From the NCBI RefSeq assembly GCF_022869865.1, contig NZ_CP094984.1:1798001-1862000 (forward strand): 64,000 nt of DNA. Reading direction: 5' to 3'. The DNA comes from Arthrobacter zhangbolii (GTDB lineage Bacteria > Actinomycetota > Actinomycetes > Actinomycetales > Micrococcaceae). A model generated the notes under the pieces. That model was not told the DNA's origin and did no database searches. It was given only the letters and a program-made list of their open reading frames with translations. Below are positions 7,416 through 15,931 of the stretch, in pieces. The number at the start of each line of letters is the position of its first letter. The stretch's first letter is position 1. The position numbers were made by a program, and so were the translations under genes.

Positions 7416-8585
7416 TTAGGCGCGTGTGCTGACCGTGATCGTGAATTTGGGGTTGCGGGCTACTTCACGGGTGGGGCCGACCAACCGGGTCAGGGCCGGC
7501 TTGTAGGCCAGATGGCTGTTCCAGACGGTCCAGAGTTCCCCGCCGGGCACCAGGACACGGCCGGCGTCGGCAAACAGCTTCAGCGCAATACCGGCGTGCA
7601 CGCTGGCACCGATATGGAACGGCGGGTTCAGCACCACCAGTTCGGCTGAACGCTCCGGAAGACCGGCCAGTGCGTCATCCCGCCGGACCCGCACCTGCTC
7701 CGCCACGCCGTTGGCTGCCATGGTTGCGGAGGCGGAGGCCACGGCGGCAGCTGACTGGTCTGTGGCCAGCACCTGCAGATCCGGGCGGGTCAGTGCCAGA
7801 TATGCGGCAATGGCCCCGGTACCGCAGCCCAGATCGATGGCGGACGCCGCCTGCCGTGCTTGCGCCAGGTACGGCAGCAGGAACCGGGTGCCGATGTCCA
7901 GGGATGCCCCGGCAAATGCGGCACCGTAGCCCCGCAGTTCCAGCGGTGCGGTGAGTCCGACATCGTGCTTCTGGGCGAGCGGAAACCGGTCCTCAGGCAG
8001 CCGCTCAGCGGGCAGCGGACCGGCCGCGGTCAGGATCCGGGATTTCTGCCGGGCCAGGCCGGCGGAGACGGAGCCGAACCACCGCCCCAGGACGGCGTTC
8101 ATGGCGGTGGTCATGTGCTTGACCCTGCCGCCGGCATAAACCACCACACCGGGATCGGCATGCCGTGCGATCAGGGCGGCTATTTCCTCGAGCGCGTCAA
8201 GGGACCGCGGCAGCCGCAGCAGCACCGTGCGGGCTCCGTGCACCAGTGCCGGATCCAGCGGCAGCGAGCTGTACACCCCGGCCAGCCCGGCGGCGTCGGC
8301 GTTGCGTGCCAGTGCCAGCTCACCGGAATACGGATCCTGATGGACCCGCAGGTCCCGCACACCGTGCAGCGCGGCCGCTCCGAGAGTCAGCGCACCATAG
8401 GCGTCCCCAATGACGACGACGCCGCCTGCGTCCGCGCGCAGGCGGTCTGCGGCGGTATCCAGCAGCAGCCGGTCCGCAGCATCGTGGGCCTGCAGGTTCT
8501 CTGCCTCGACATCGGGGCGGCGGCTGAGGTTCTCAAAGGAAAACCCGGGTGTCACGGCGGGGTCTTGCGTCACAGGTCGATCCAT
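7416..8585 (-). CDS. class I rRNA (guanine-N2) methyltransferase, RsmC/RlmG family
   Basis: A 389-residue SAM-dependent methyltransferase with the two-domain RsmC/RlmG layout. A degenerate N-terminal half precedes a catalytic C-terminal half carrying the SAM motif AIDLGCGTGAIAA and the base-flipping motif VVLNPPFHIG. The WNSHLAYKPAL stretch near the C-terminus is RlmG-like. The family methylates N2 of a guanine in 16S (G1207) or 23S (G1835) rRNA, and I cannot say which. Its start lies 16 bases inside the end of the yigZ-like gene, so the two are co-transcribed. Confidence 0.85.
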   Translation of the reverse strand: MDRPVTQDPAVTPGFSFENLSRRPDVEAENLQAHDAADRLLLDTAADRLRADAGGVVVIGDAYGALTLGAAALHGVRDLRVHQDPYSGELALARNADAAGLAGVYSSLPLDPALVHGARTVLLRLPRSLDALEEIAALIARHADPGVVVYAGGRVKHMTTAMNAVLGRWFGSVSAGLARQKSRILTAAGPLPAERLPEDRFPLAQKHDVGLTAPLELRGYGAAFAGASLDIGTRFLLPYLAQARQAASAIDLGCGTGAIAAYLALTRPDLQVLATDQSAAAVASASATMAANGVAEQVRVRRDDALAGLPERSAELVVLNPPFHIGASVHAGIALKLFADAGRVLVPGGELWTVWNSHLAYKPALTRLVGPTREVARNPKFTITVSTRA

Positions 8586-9244
8586 TCTGTTCCAAGCGGT
8601 TCCGGGGTGCTGACCCCGGCGGTGAAGGCTGCCAGCCGGTCATGAAAATGCTCAGCACTGCCCGGGATGTCCGGCAGTGCCACGGTGATACTGGCCCCGG
8701 CCGCTCCGTAGTCGGTGCCGGTGACGCTGAGGCCGGCATTGCGCAGGTCGTTTTCCAGCCGTCCAGCCTCGGCGTGGCCGGCCGGCACCGCGTAAAGCAG
8801 CATCCGACGCCGTTGCAGCAGGGGAGCGGTGGACAGGGCAGTGGAGACGGATTCCGAGTAGGCCCGCACCAGTCCGCCGGCACCCAGCAGAATGCCGCCG
8901 AAGTAGCGTACGGTGACCGCCGTGATGTCGCTCAGGTCCGTAGCGCCGCCGGCGGTTTCACGTTTGGTCAGTGCCTCCAGCATGGGGATGCCGGCGGTTC
9001 CTGAGGGTTCGCCGTCGTCGTTTGAGCGCTGGACCTCGCGTCCCGGGCCCAGGACGAAGGCGCTGCAGTGGTGCCGGGCGTCGTGGAATTCGCGGCGCAG
9101 TTCTGCGACCAGCGCCCGTGCCTGGTCTTCGGTTTCGGTGCGGCGCAGCACCGTGATGAAGCGTGAGCGTTTGATCTCCAGTTCGGAGCGGTGCTCCCCG
9201 GCAACGGTGGTGTAGCGCCCCGCCGCCGCGTCGATGTCACTCAC
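8570..9244 (-). CDS. YigZ/IMPACT family protein
   Basis: A 224-residue UPF0029/IMPACT protein. The conserved stretches ELEIKRSRFI, FHDARHHCSAFVLG, SNDDGEPSGTAGIPML and TAVTVRYFGGILLGAGGLVRAYS are all present. The C-terminal third is the DUF1949 domain. The molecular role of bacterial YigZ proteins is not settled. The GTG start is 6 bases after a TAGACT -10 box, consistent with a leaderless mRNA, and the only purine-rich stretch before it abuts the start codon. It is transcribed divergently from coaE with 69 bp between the start codons. Confidence 0.9.
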   Translation of the reverse strand: MSDIDAAAGRYTTVAGEHRSELEIKRSRFITVLRRTETEDQARALVAELRREFHDARHHCSAFVLGPGREVQRSNDDGEPSGTAGIPMLEALTKRETAGGATDLSDITAVTVRYFGGILLGAGGLVRAYSESVSTALSTAPLLQRRRMLLYAVPAGHAEAGRLENDLRNAGLSVTGTDYGAAGASITVALPDIPGSAEHFHDRLAAFTAGVSTPEPLGTEWIDL

Positions 9245-9250
9245 CCCTTT

Positions 9251-9256
9251 AGTCTA
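9251..9256 (-). promoter_or_regulatory. -10 box of the yigZ-like gene (leaderless)
   Basis: Minus-strand TAGACT six bases before the GTG at 9244. Transcription would begin at or beside the start codon. No convincing -35 element was found. Confidence 0.55.
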
Positions 9257-9300
9257 GTGGTCCGGCGTCGCGACTGCCCGGGGGCCCGGGGCTTCGGCGG

Positions 9301-9306
9301 TAGGCT
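9301..9306 (+). promoter_or_regulatory. -10 box of coaE (leaderless)
   Basis: TAGGCT seven bases before the ATG at 9314. The surrounding CGGCGGTAGGCT recurs exactly before the methyltransferase at 18539. It lies back to back with the yigZ promoter. Confidence 0.6.
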
Positions 9307-9313
9307 GGGCTGC

Positions 9314-9940
9314 ATGCTCAAGGTTGGACTCACCGGCGGGATCGCCGCCGGAAAATCCCTGGTTGCCCGGACCCTCGTGGAATGCGGCGCCGTTTTGATT
9401 GATGCCGATGCCCTGGCCCGCGAGGTGGTGGAACCGGGAACTGACGGTCTCGCCGCCGTCGTGGAGGCGTTCGGTCCTTCCGTTCTCGCGCAGGACGGCA
9501 GTTTGGACCGTGCCGCGCTGGCGGCAGTGGTGTTCGGCGACGATGAGCGCCGGGCGGTCCTTAACGGCATCATTCATCCGCTGGTCCGTGCCCGCGCCGC
9601 AGCGCTGGCGGCTGAAGCTCCGCAGGATGGAATCCTGGTGCAGGATATTCCGCTGCTGGTGGAGACCGGACAGGCCGGAAACTTTGACTTTGTGCTCGTG
9701 GTGGAGGCTCCCGAAGAGGAACGCCTGGTCCGGATGGTCCGGGACCGCGGGATGGATCCCGACGCCGCACGGGCGCGGATCGCGGCGCAGGCCACCGCCG
9801 CTGAGCGCGCGGAGGCCGCCGACGTCGTCCTGCACAACACCGGTACTCCCGAAGACCTGGCGGCCGCTGTGCGGGCGCTGTGGGAACAGAGACTGGTGCC
9901 GATGAACCGGCGCAGGCCGGACGCCGAAGGGACCGGATAA
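9314..9940 (+). CDS. coaE: dephospho-CoA kinase
   Basis: A 208-residue enzyme for the last step of coenzyme A synthesis, phosphorylating the 3'-hydroxyl of dephospho-CoA with ATP. The P-loop is GLTGGIAAGKS at residues 6-16, followed by LIDADALAREVV. The lid-region stretch VRMVRDRGMDPDAARARIAAQ is typical. The ATG at 9314 places the P-loop at the usual distance. An in-frame extension back to 9191 is open but would cross the promoter and the divergent yigZ gene. The uvrB gene follows on the same strand after 63 bases, with its own apparent -10 box. Confidence 0.95.
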   Translation: MLKVGLTGGIAAGKSLVARTLVECGAVLIDADALAREVVEPGTDGLAAVVEAFGPSVLAQDGSLDRAALAAVVFGDDERRAVLNGIIHPLVRARAAALAAEAPQDGILVQDIPLLVETGQAGNFDFVLVVEAPEEERLVRMVRDRGMDPDAARARIAAQATAAERAEAADVVLHNTGTPEDLAAAVRALWEQRLVPMNRRRPDAEGTG

Positions 9941-9990
9941 TTTCCGTTCAGCCCCTAGCAAAGCGGACCACGGCTGACCGCATGGCGGAG

Positions 9991-9996
9991 TAGTTT
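9991..9996 (+). promoter_or_regulatory. -10 box of uvrB (leaderless)
   Basis: TAGTTT seven bases before the ATG at 10004. No Shine-Dalgarno sequence lies at the right distance. No clear SOS box was seen here, unlike at uvrA. Confidence 0.5.
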
Positions 9997-10003
9997 TGTA
10001 GAC

Positions 10004-12085
<2,082 letters not shown>

Positions 12086-12093
12086 GGTTGCGG

Positions 12094-12136
12094 AGCAGGT
12101 CTCGAGCTACCCGAAAACGACGGCTGGAGACCTGCT
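12094..12136. repeat. 10-bp inverted repeat between convergent genes
   Basis: AGCAGGTCTC (12094-12103) and its exact complement (12127-12136) enclose a 23-base loop, between the uvrB stop and the stop of the minus-strand pyruvyl-transferase gene. The loop is long and no U run follows. It could be a bidirectional, possibly rho-assisted, transcription stop; the evidence is only its position. Confidence 0.4.
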
Positions 12137-12141
12137 GGCTG

Positions 12142-13326
12142 CTACCTGGTCAGGGCGGAAAAAGCCTTGCGCCGCAGGGAATGCAGCGCGGGACGCCTTT
12201 CAGCTGGCCTGCCTGCCGGATATAGCTGCCCAGCCTCCGCGCGCTTCTGTTCCACGCGGTTGGCCAAGGTGAGCTGGAGGGATCCCGCGGCCTCCGGCAT
12301 CGCCAGCCGGCCGCCCGCACGGCCGCTGTCTACCGCCCAGCCGCTGCCTATCGCAGCCAGGGAACCATGCTTGATGTCGTAGTAGCCCGCCTTAACGCTG
12401 AGGGCGACACCGCGCGCCCCGGCGGCGGCAGCAAGCAGATGGAAGTGGAAGCGTGTGGTGATCCACTGCTGGCGCGGGCCGATGGGAAGCCCCTCCTGCC
12501 ACACCTGTGCAAACGGCAGGAAATTTTCTTGGGGAATCAAGTCCGCCAGAAGGGCGTATGCCGGGTGATCGGCACCCGGGATGGCCTCCACGTAATAAAC
12601 GGGCGTTTCGTCATCCGCGAGCTCTTCAATCAGGCTTCGGGCTGAAGCCACTACTTCCTGGAAGCGCCCCTCGTCATTCATGTCCGCCTGGATGCAGACG
12701 AAAATACCTTCCCGGCCCGCTGACCGGGCAACTTCAGCCCCAACTCCCAGGAAGGCGTCGTCCAGGCCGAGCTTTGCCGAAAGAGCCACGGCGCTCTCCT
12801 CGTCGCGCACACTGACATAGTCAAAACCTTCAAACAGCCGGGAAGCACGTTCCGCAGGGACAGCGAACGGCATCAGGCCCTGCCCGGTGGCGTACAAGCG
12901 TGCCCCGGTGAGGGACTGGACCGCCCGCATCCCGGCGATCAGCCCGGTATGGTGCGGCCAGACAGCGTTCACGTAGCCGCCGCCGAGCAGGTGAAGCGAG
13001 CGGGCCTCCCGTAGTTTGACGAGGCCGAGGTCATAAGCCGGCGATCCGAGATTCGTGACAAGGTCAGCAACCCGCTGCCCGACATCCTCCGCGGGAAGCT
13101 CCGCAGCTGCCTCGCTGACCGCGCGCCACAGGGTATTGGTGATGCGTAGCTTGGGATGGAGACCTTCAAACAGCAGGGCGGCAGTGCCCGGCTGCGGGCA
13201 ATCCACCCACACCGCGGTCTCCGGGAATCTCTCAGCCAAATACCTCAGCCAGCAAGCAGTAATGAATTCATCGCCGTAATTGGGGTTCCCCGCTGTGGCG
13301 ACCAAGTAATAAGGCCGATTATCCAT
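12142..13326 (-). CDS. polysaccharide pyruvyl transferase family protein
   Basis: A 394-residue protein resembling the polysaccharide pyruvyl transferase (CsaB/WcaK) family, a GT-B-like fold that transfers ketal pyruvate to cell-surface glycans. Visible hallmarks are the N-terminal YLVATAGNPNYGDEFIT (NxGDE) motif, LHLLGGGYVN, DYVSVRDEESA and a late RFHFHLLAAAAGARGVALS. No membrane segment or signal peptide is seen. I chose the ATG at 13326 because a TAGGGT box lies six bases upstream; a GTG at 13332 would add two residues. No glycan-synthesis genes are adjacent, so its substrate is unknown. Confidence 0.75.
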   Translation of the reverse strand: MDNRPYYLVATAGNPNYGDEFITACWLRYLAERFPETAVWVDCPQPGTAALLFEGLHPKLRITNTLWRAVSEAAAELPAEDVGQRVADLVTNLGSPAYDLGLVKLREARSLHLLGGGYVNAVWPHHTGLIAGMRAVQSLTGARLYATGQGLMPFAVPAERASRLFEGFDYVSVRDEESAVALSAKLGLDDAFLGVGAEVARSAGREGIFVCIQADMNDEGRFQEVVASARSLIEELADDETPVYYVEAIPGADHPAYALLADLIPQENFLPFAQVWQEGLPIGPRQQWITTRFHFHLLAAAAGARGVALSVKAGYYDIKHGSLAAIGSGWAVDSGRAGGRLAMPEAAGSLQLTLANRVEQKRAEAGQLYPAGRPAERRPALHSLRRKAFSALTR

Positions 13327-13332
13327 GTACAC

Positions 13333-13338
13333 ACCCTA
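13333..13338 (-). promoter_or_regulatory. -10 box of the pyruvyl-transferase-like gene (leaderless)
   Basis: Minus-strand TAGGGT six bases before the ATG at 13326. The spacing favours the ATG over the GTG at 13332, which would abut the box. Confidence 0.5.
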
Positions 13339-13403
13339 ACGCAGCCAACCACGCTGAAACGTATGTATCGGAGCCGTACCACGCCAACCATCCGGCGCCG
13401 GGA

Positions 13404-13409
13404 TAGGCT
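13404..13409 (+). promoter_or_regulatory. -10 box of the small membrane protein gene (leaderless)
   Basis: TAGGCT six bases before the ATG at 13416, with no Shine-Dalgarno sequence between them. Confidence 0.55.
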
Positions 13410-13415
13410 TCCTTC

Positions 13416-13877
13416 ATGGTTTCGCGTTTCATTCTCCCGACGCCGGCGCCTGCCGTCTCGGAGCCCGCAGCCGCCGTCGGCACGCCCTGGTGGGAGGTGC
13501 TGGGAGCCCTGGGGCCGTTAGCGGTGCTCGCCGCGGCCACCCTGACGTTTATCATCGGGTGGAAGACCCTCGAACAGCGCCGGAAGGCGGATCAACGCTC
13601 TGAATGGTGGGCACGTGCCGAGTGGGCCATCGAGGCCTCGCTGTCGGACGATCCCAGGCGGCAGGAAACCGGATTGGGGGTGCTGGATCTGCTGGCCCAG
13701 AGTGATCTTGCCGGGGCCGAAGAAGCGGCCATTATCAGCATTGCCTGGGCGCGCCCACTGACGGCGATAGTGGACTCGAACGGCGGGATGGGCCAGAATG
13801 AAGACACCACGAGCGTACCCGGAGCGGAGGAGGTCGACGATGACAACAGCAGCACTGCCGCTGGCACACGGAGATAG
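13416..13877 (+). CDS. hypothetical single-pass membrane protein
   Basis: A 153-residue protein of unknown function. A Pro/Ala-rich N-terminus leads into one hydrophobic segment (near residues 28-47, VLGALGPLAVLAAATLTFII). A basic and amphipathic region follows (LEQRRKADQRSEWWARAEWAIEASL), suggesting a cytoplasmic coiled or helical domain anchored by one helix. The C-terminus is acidic (EEVDDDNSS). The start follows a -10-like TAGGCT by six bases. It overlaps the next small gene by 38 bases. No enzyme motif was recognised. Confidence 0.7.
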   Translation: MVSRFILPTPAPAVSEPAAAVGTPWWEVLGALGPLAVLAAATLTFIIGWKTLEQRRKADQRSEWWARAEWAIEASLSDDPRRQETGLGVLDLLAQSDLAGAEEAAIISIAWARPLTAIVDSNGGMGQNEDTTSVPGAEEVDDDNSSTAAGTRR

Positions 13878-14025
13878 AACCCCGCGTCCCGCCGACCAGC
13901 CCGTACCTGACCGGGACCGTGAGCGGGTGCAGATCCGGGCAGCACGCCTCCGCCTCACCACTGATCGCAAGCTCGGCAAGCCCACCCCGGACTGGGTCCG
14001 GGAGCTTGCAAAGAAGCCCCTCTAA
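13840..14025 (+). CDS. hypothetical small basic protein
   Basis: A 61-residue protein rich in Arg, Asp and Pro, with a basic C-terminal half (RLRLTTDRKLGKPTPDWVRELAKKPL). Function unknown. The ATG at 13840 is preceded by a good GGAGGAG with six bases between. An earlier in-frame ATG at 13798 has no such site. It overlaps the membrane-protein gene by 38 bases, so the two are coupled. It is followed by a strong terminator. Confidence 0.65.
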   Translation: MTTAALPLAHGDRTPRPADQPVPDRDRERVQIRAARLRLTTDRKLGKPTPDWVRELAKKPL

Positions 14026-14063
14026 CCGTCGAAGCTCCGCAGCGGAGTCTCCACAAACGCTTC

Positions 14064-14097
14064 AGGTCCCCGGCTATCCGCCGGGGACCTGCTTTTT
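14064..14097 (+). terminator. rho-independent terminator
   Basis: A perfect 11-bp stem (14064-14074 with 14080-14090), a 5-base loop, then GC and five T residues. It ends the two-gene plus-strand unit and faces the convergent peptidase gene, whose stop is at 14096. Confidence 0.85.
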
Positions 14098-15427
14098 ATG
14101 CGTCGCCGCCGCGCACCATGCCCAGCAGGCGGTTGAAGATTGCCTCGCCGTCGTCGGCAATGCCGTCGTGGTGGAAGTCGCCGCTTTCCCAGACCTGCAG
14201 TCCCTTCACGGCAGCAGCGGTTTCCAGCGAGAGGTCCCGGTCCACATAGATGTCATCGGTGTACACCGCGGCCGCCACCGGCACGGTGTTCCGTGCCAGC
14301 CGGGCAGTGTCATAGAGCGGACCCCAGTCTGTCTTCTTCGCCAGCAGTTCCGCGGTCTCCTTCAAGGGCACCAACGCCGGGTCCTCGTCGAAGTACCACG
14401 GATAGACCATCTCGCCGGTGAACAGCGGCTCAGCGGCCGCGGGCTCGAATTCGGGATGGGACTGCAGCACCCGCCAGGCCGCCCAGTTCGTGGCTTCGCC
14501 CTGCCCGTAGATGGACTCGTGCATCAGGGCGTAGAGCGGGTTTGATGCCCGGCTGACCAGTCCGTGCGTGGTCTCCAGGAAGGTATCCGAAAGCCGGTCG
14601 CCGTCGGGGGTGGGAACAAAGGCTTCCTGCAGGAAGTAGTGCAGGCCGTCCACCCGGGTGTTTCCACCCAGGTACGAGCCGGCCATCTGGAAGCGCCGGA
14701 CGGAGAGCCGTTCGCCGGACGGCAGGTATTCGGGAACGCTGTCCAGATGCCGGGCTATGCGGGTGACGATGTCCCGGTCTTCGGGGTAGCGGGCAAAGTA
14801 TTCGGCGTTGCGTGCGGCCACCCGCCCGAAGGTGGCCTCATACACCCGGTCAGCGGGACCGGTCAGCGGCGCCAGGCCGCCGGTAATCAGGCTCCCGCGC
14901 AGACCTTCCGGCGCGTAGGAGAGGTATGTGAGGGTACAGAAACCGCCGTAGCTCTGCCCGTAAGTGGTCCACGGCCCGGAGCCCAGGGCCCGGCGGATCA
15001 GCTCGGCGTCCGCAACAATGGAGTCCGCCCGGAAATGGGTCAGGTAGTCCGCCTGGGCGGCGGAGTCACCGCGCAGGGCCAGGGTCTGCCGGTCCGCAGG
15101 GGTGGACAGCCCGGTGCCGCGCTGGTCCAGCATCAGGATGCGGAAGTGCTTCGAGGCGGCCTTGGTCCAGCCGCCGAACTGCAGCAGCCGGCTGCCCTTG
15201 CCTCCGGGTCCGCCCTGCAGGTACAGCAGCCACGGCAGTTCCCGCACCCGGGCAGCAGGGAGGGCAGCATCGGAGTACTCACGGGCGAAGACGGTGATGC
15301 TTTCCCCGTCCGGTGCCGCGTGGTCGAGGGGAACAGTGAACCGGTGGTCGGTGACGTTCATGCCGCGCACCGTGTAGGGGGCCGACGCAGTGTGGGGAAC
15401 GGGGATACGCGGGACCGGGGCGCTCAT
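14096..15427 (-). CDS. alpha/beta hydrolase, prolyl iminopeptidase family (S33)
   Basis: A 443-residue alpha/beta-hydrolase related to proline iminopeptidases, which remove N-terminal residues, often proline, from peptides. The oxyanion-hole stretch LLYLQGGPGGKGSR, LMLDQRGTGLS and the nucleophile elbow GQSYGG (S159) are present. The His near the C-terminus (SGDFHHDGI) would complete the triad. The ATG at 15427 overlaps the stop of the upstream acetyltransferase by four bases (ATGA). No signal peptide is seen, so it is probably cytoplasmic. Exact peptide specificity is unknown. Confidence 0.9.
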   Translation of the reverse strand: MSAPVPRIPVPHTASAPYTVRGMNVTDHRFTVPLDHAAPDGESITVFAREYSDAALPAARVRELPWLLYLQGGPGGKGSRLLQFGGWTKAASKHFRILMLDQRGTGLSTPADRQTLALRGDSAAQADYLTHFRADSIVADAELIRRALGSGPWTTYGQSYGGFCTLTYLSYAPEGLRGSLITGGLAPLTGPADRVYEATFGRVAARNAEYFARYPEDRDIVTRIARHLDSVPEYLPSGERLSVRRFQMAGSYLGGNTRVDGLHYFLQEAFVPTPDGDRLSDTFLETTHGLVSRASNPLYALMHESIYGQGEATNWAAWRVLQSHPEFEPAAAEPLFTGEMVYPWYFDEDPALVPLKETAELLAKKTDWGPLYDTARLARNTVPVAAAVYTDDIYVDRDLSLETAAAVKGLQVWESGDFHHDGIADDGEAIFNRLLGMVRGGDA

Positions 15428-15918
15428 GCTGCCCCTCCTGAAACCACGGGGCTGCCGAAGGAGGACAGCGCGTCGCCGGTCAGCCGGAACGTGGTCCACT
15501 CATCCTGCGGAACCGCACCCAGGGACTTGTAGAACCGGATGGAGGGTTCGTTCCAGTTCAGCACGCACCATTCCACCCGGGCGTAGCCGCGCTCGACGGC
15601 GATCCCGGCCAGGGTGCGCAGCAGCGCCTTGCCCATGCCCTTGCCCCGCGCTTCGGGCCGGACGTACAGGTCCTCGAGGTAGATGCCGTGCACACCTTCC
15701 CAGGTGGAGTAGTTCAGGAACCACAGGGCGAAGCCCTGGACCTGTCCCTGCTCCACTGCCACATGCGCGAAAATGGCCGGATGCGGGCCGAAGAGGTTCT
15801 CCTCGAGGGCCTCCACCGTGTTCTTCACGGCGTGCGGCTCCTTTTCGTAGATCGCCAGATCATGGATGAGTTCCAGGATGACGGGGACATCTTCTTTGCG
15901 CGCGGGACGGATCTGCAT
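15424..15918 (-). CDS. GNAT family N-acetyltransferase
   Basis: A 164-residue Gcn5-related acetyltransferase. The acetyl-CoA pyrophosphate loop RGKGMG is near residue 95, preceded by LEDLYVRPEA and followed by the WCVLNWNEPSIRFYKSLGA stretch. That pattern matches the diamine/spermidine (SSAT-like) or thialysine acetyltransferase branch. The substrate is therefore probably a small amine, but this is not certain. A TAGGCT box seven bases before the ATG suggests a leaderless mRNA. The gene is coupled to the downstream S33 peptidase. Confidence 0.9.
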   Translation of the reverse strand: MQIRPARKEDVPVILELIHDLAIYEKEPHAVKNTVEALEENLFGPHPAIFAHVAVEQGQVQGFALWFLNYSTWEGVHGIYLEDLYVRPEARGKGMGKALLRTLAGIAVERGYARVEWCVLNWNEPSIRFYKSLGAVPQDEWTTFRLTGDALSSFGSPVVSGGAA

Positions 15919-15925
15919 GGGATCC

Positions 15926-15931
15926 AGCCTA
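15926..15931 (-). promoter_or_regulatory. -10 box of the GNAT gene (leaderless), overlapping the helicase stop region
   Basis: Minus-strand TAGGCT seven bases before the ATG at 15918. Its first bases form the helicase stop codon TAG (15931-15929), so the promoter is embedded in the end of the upstream gene. Confidence 0.55.
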
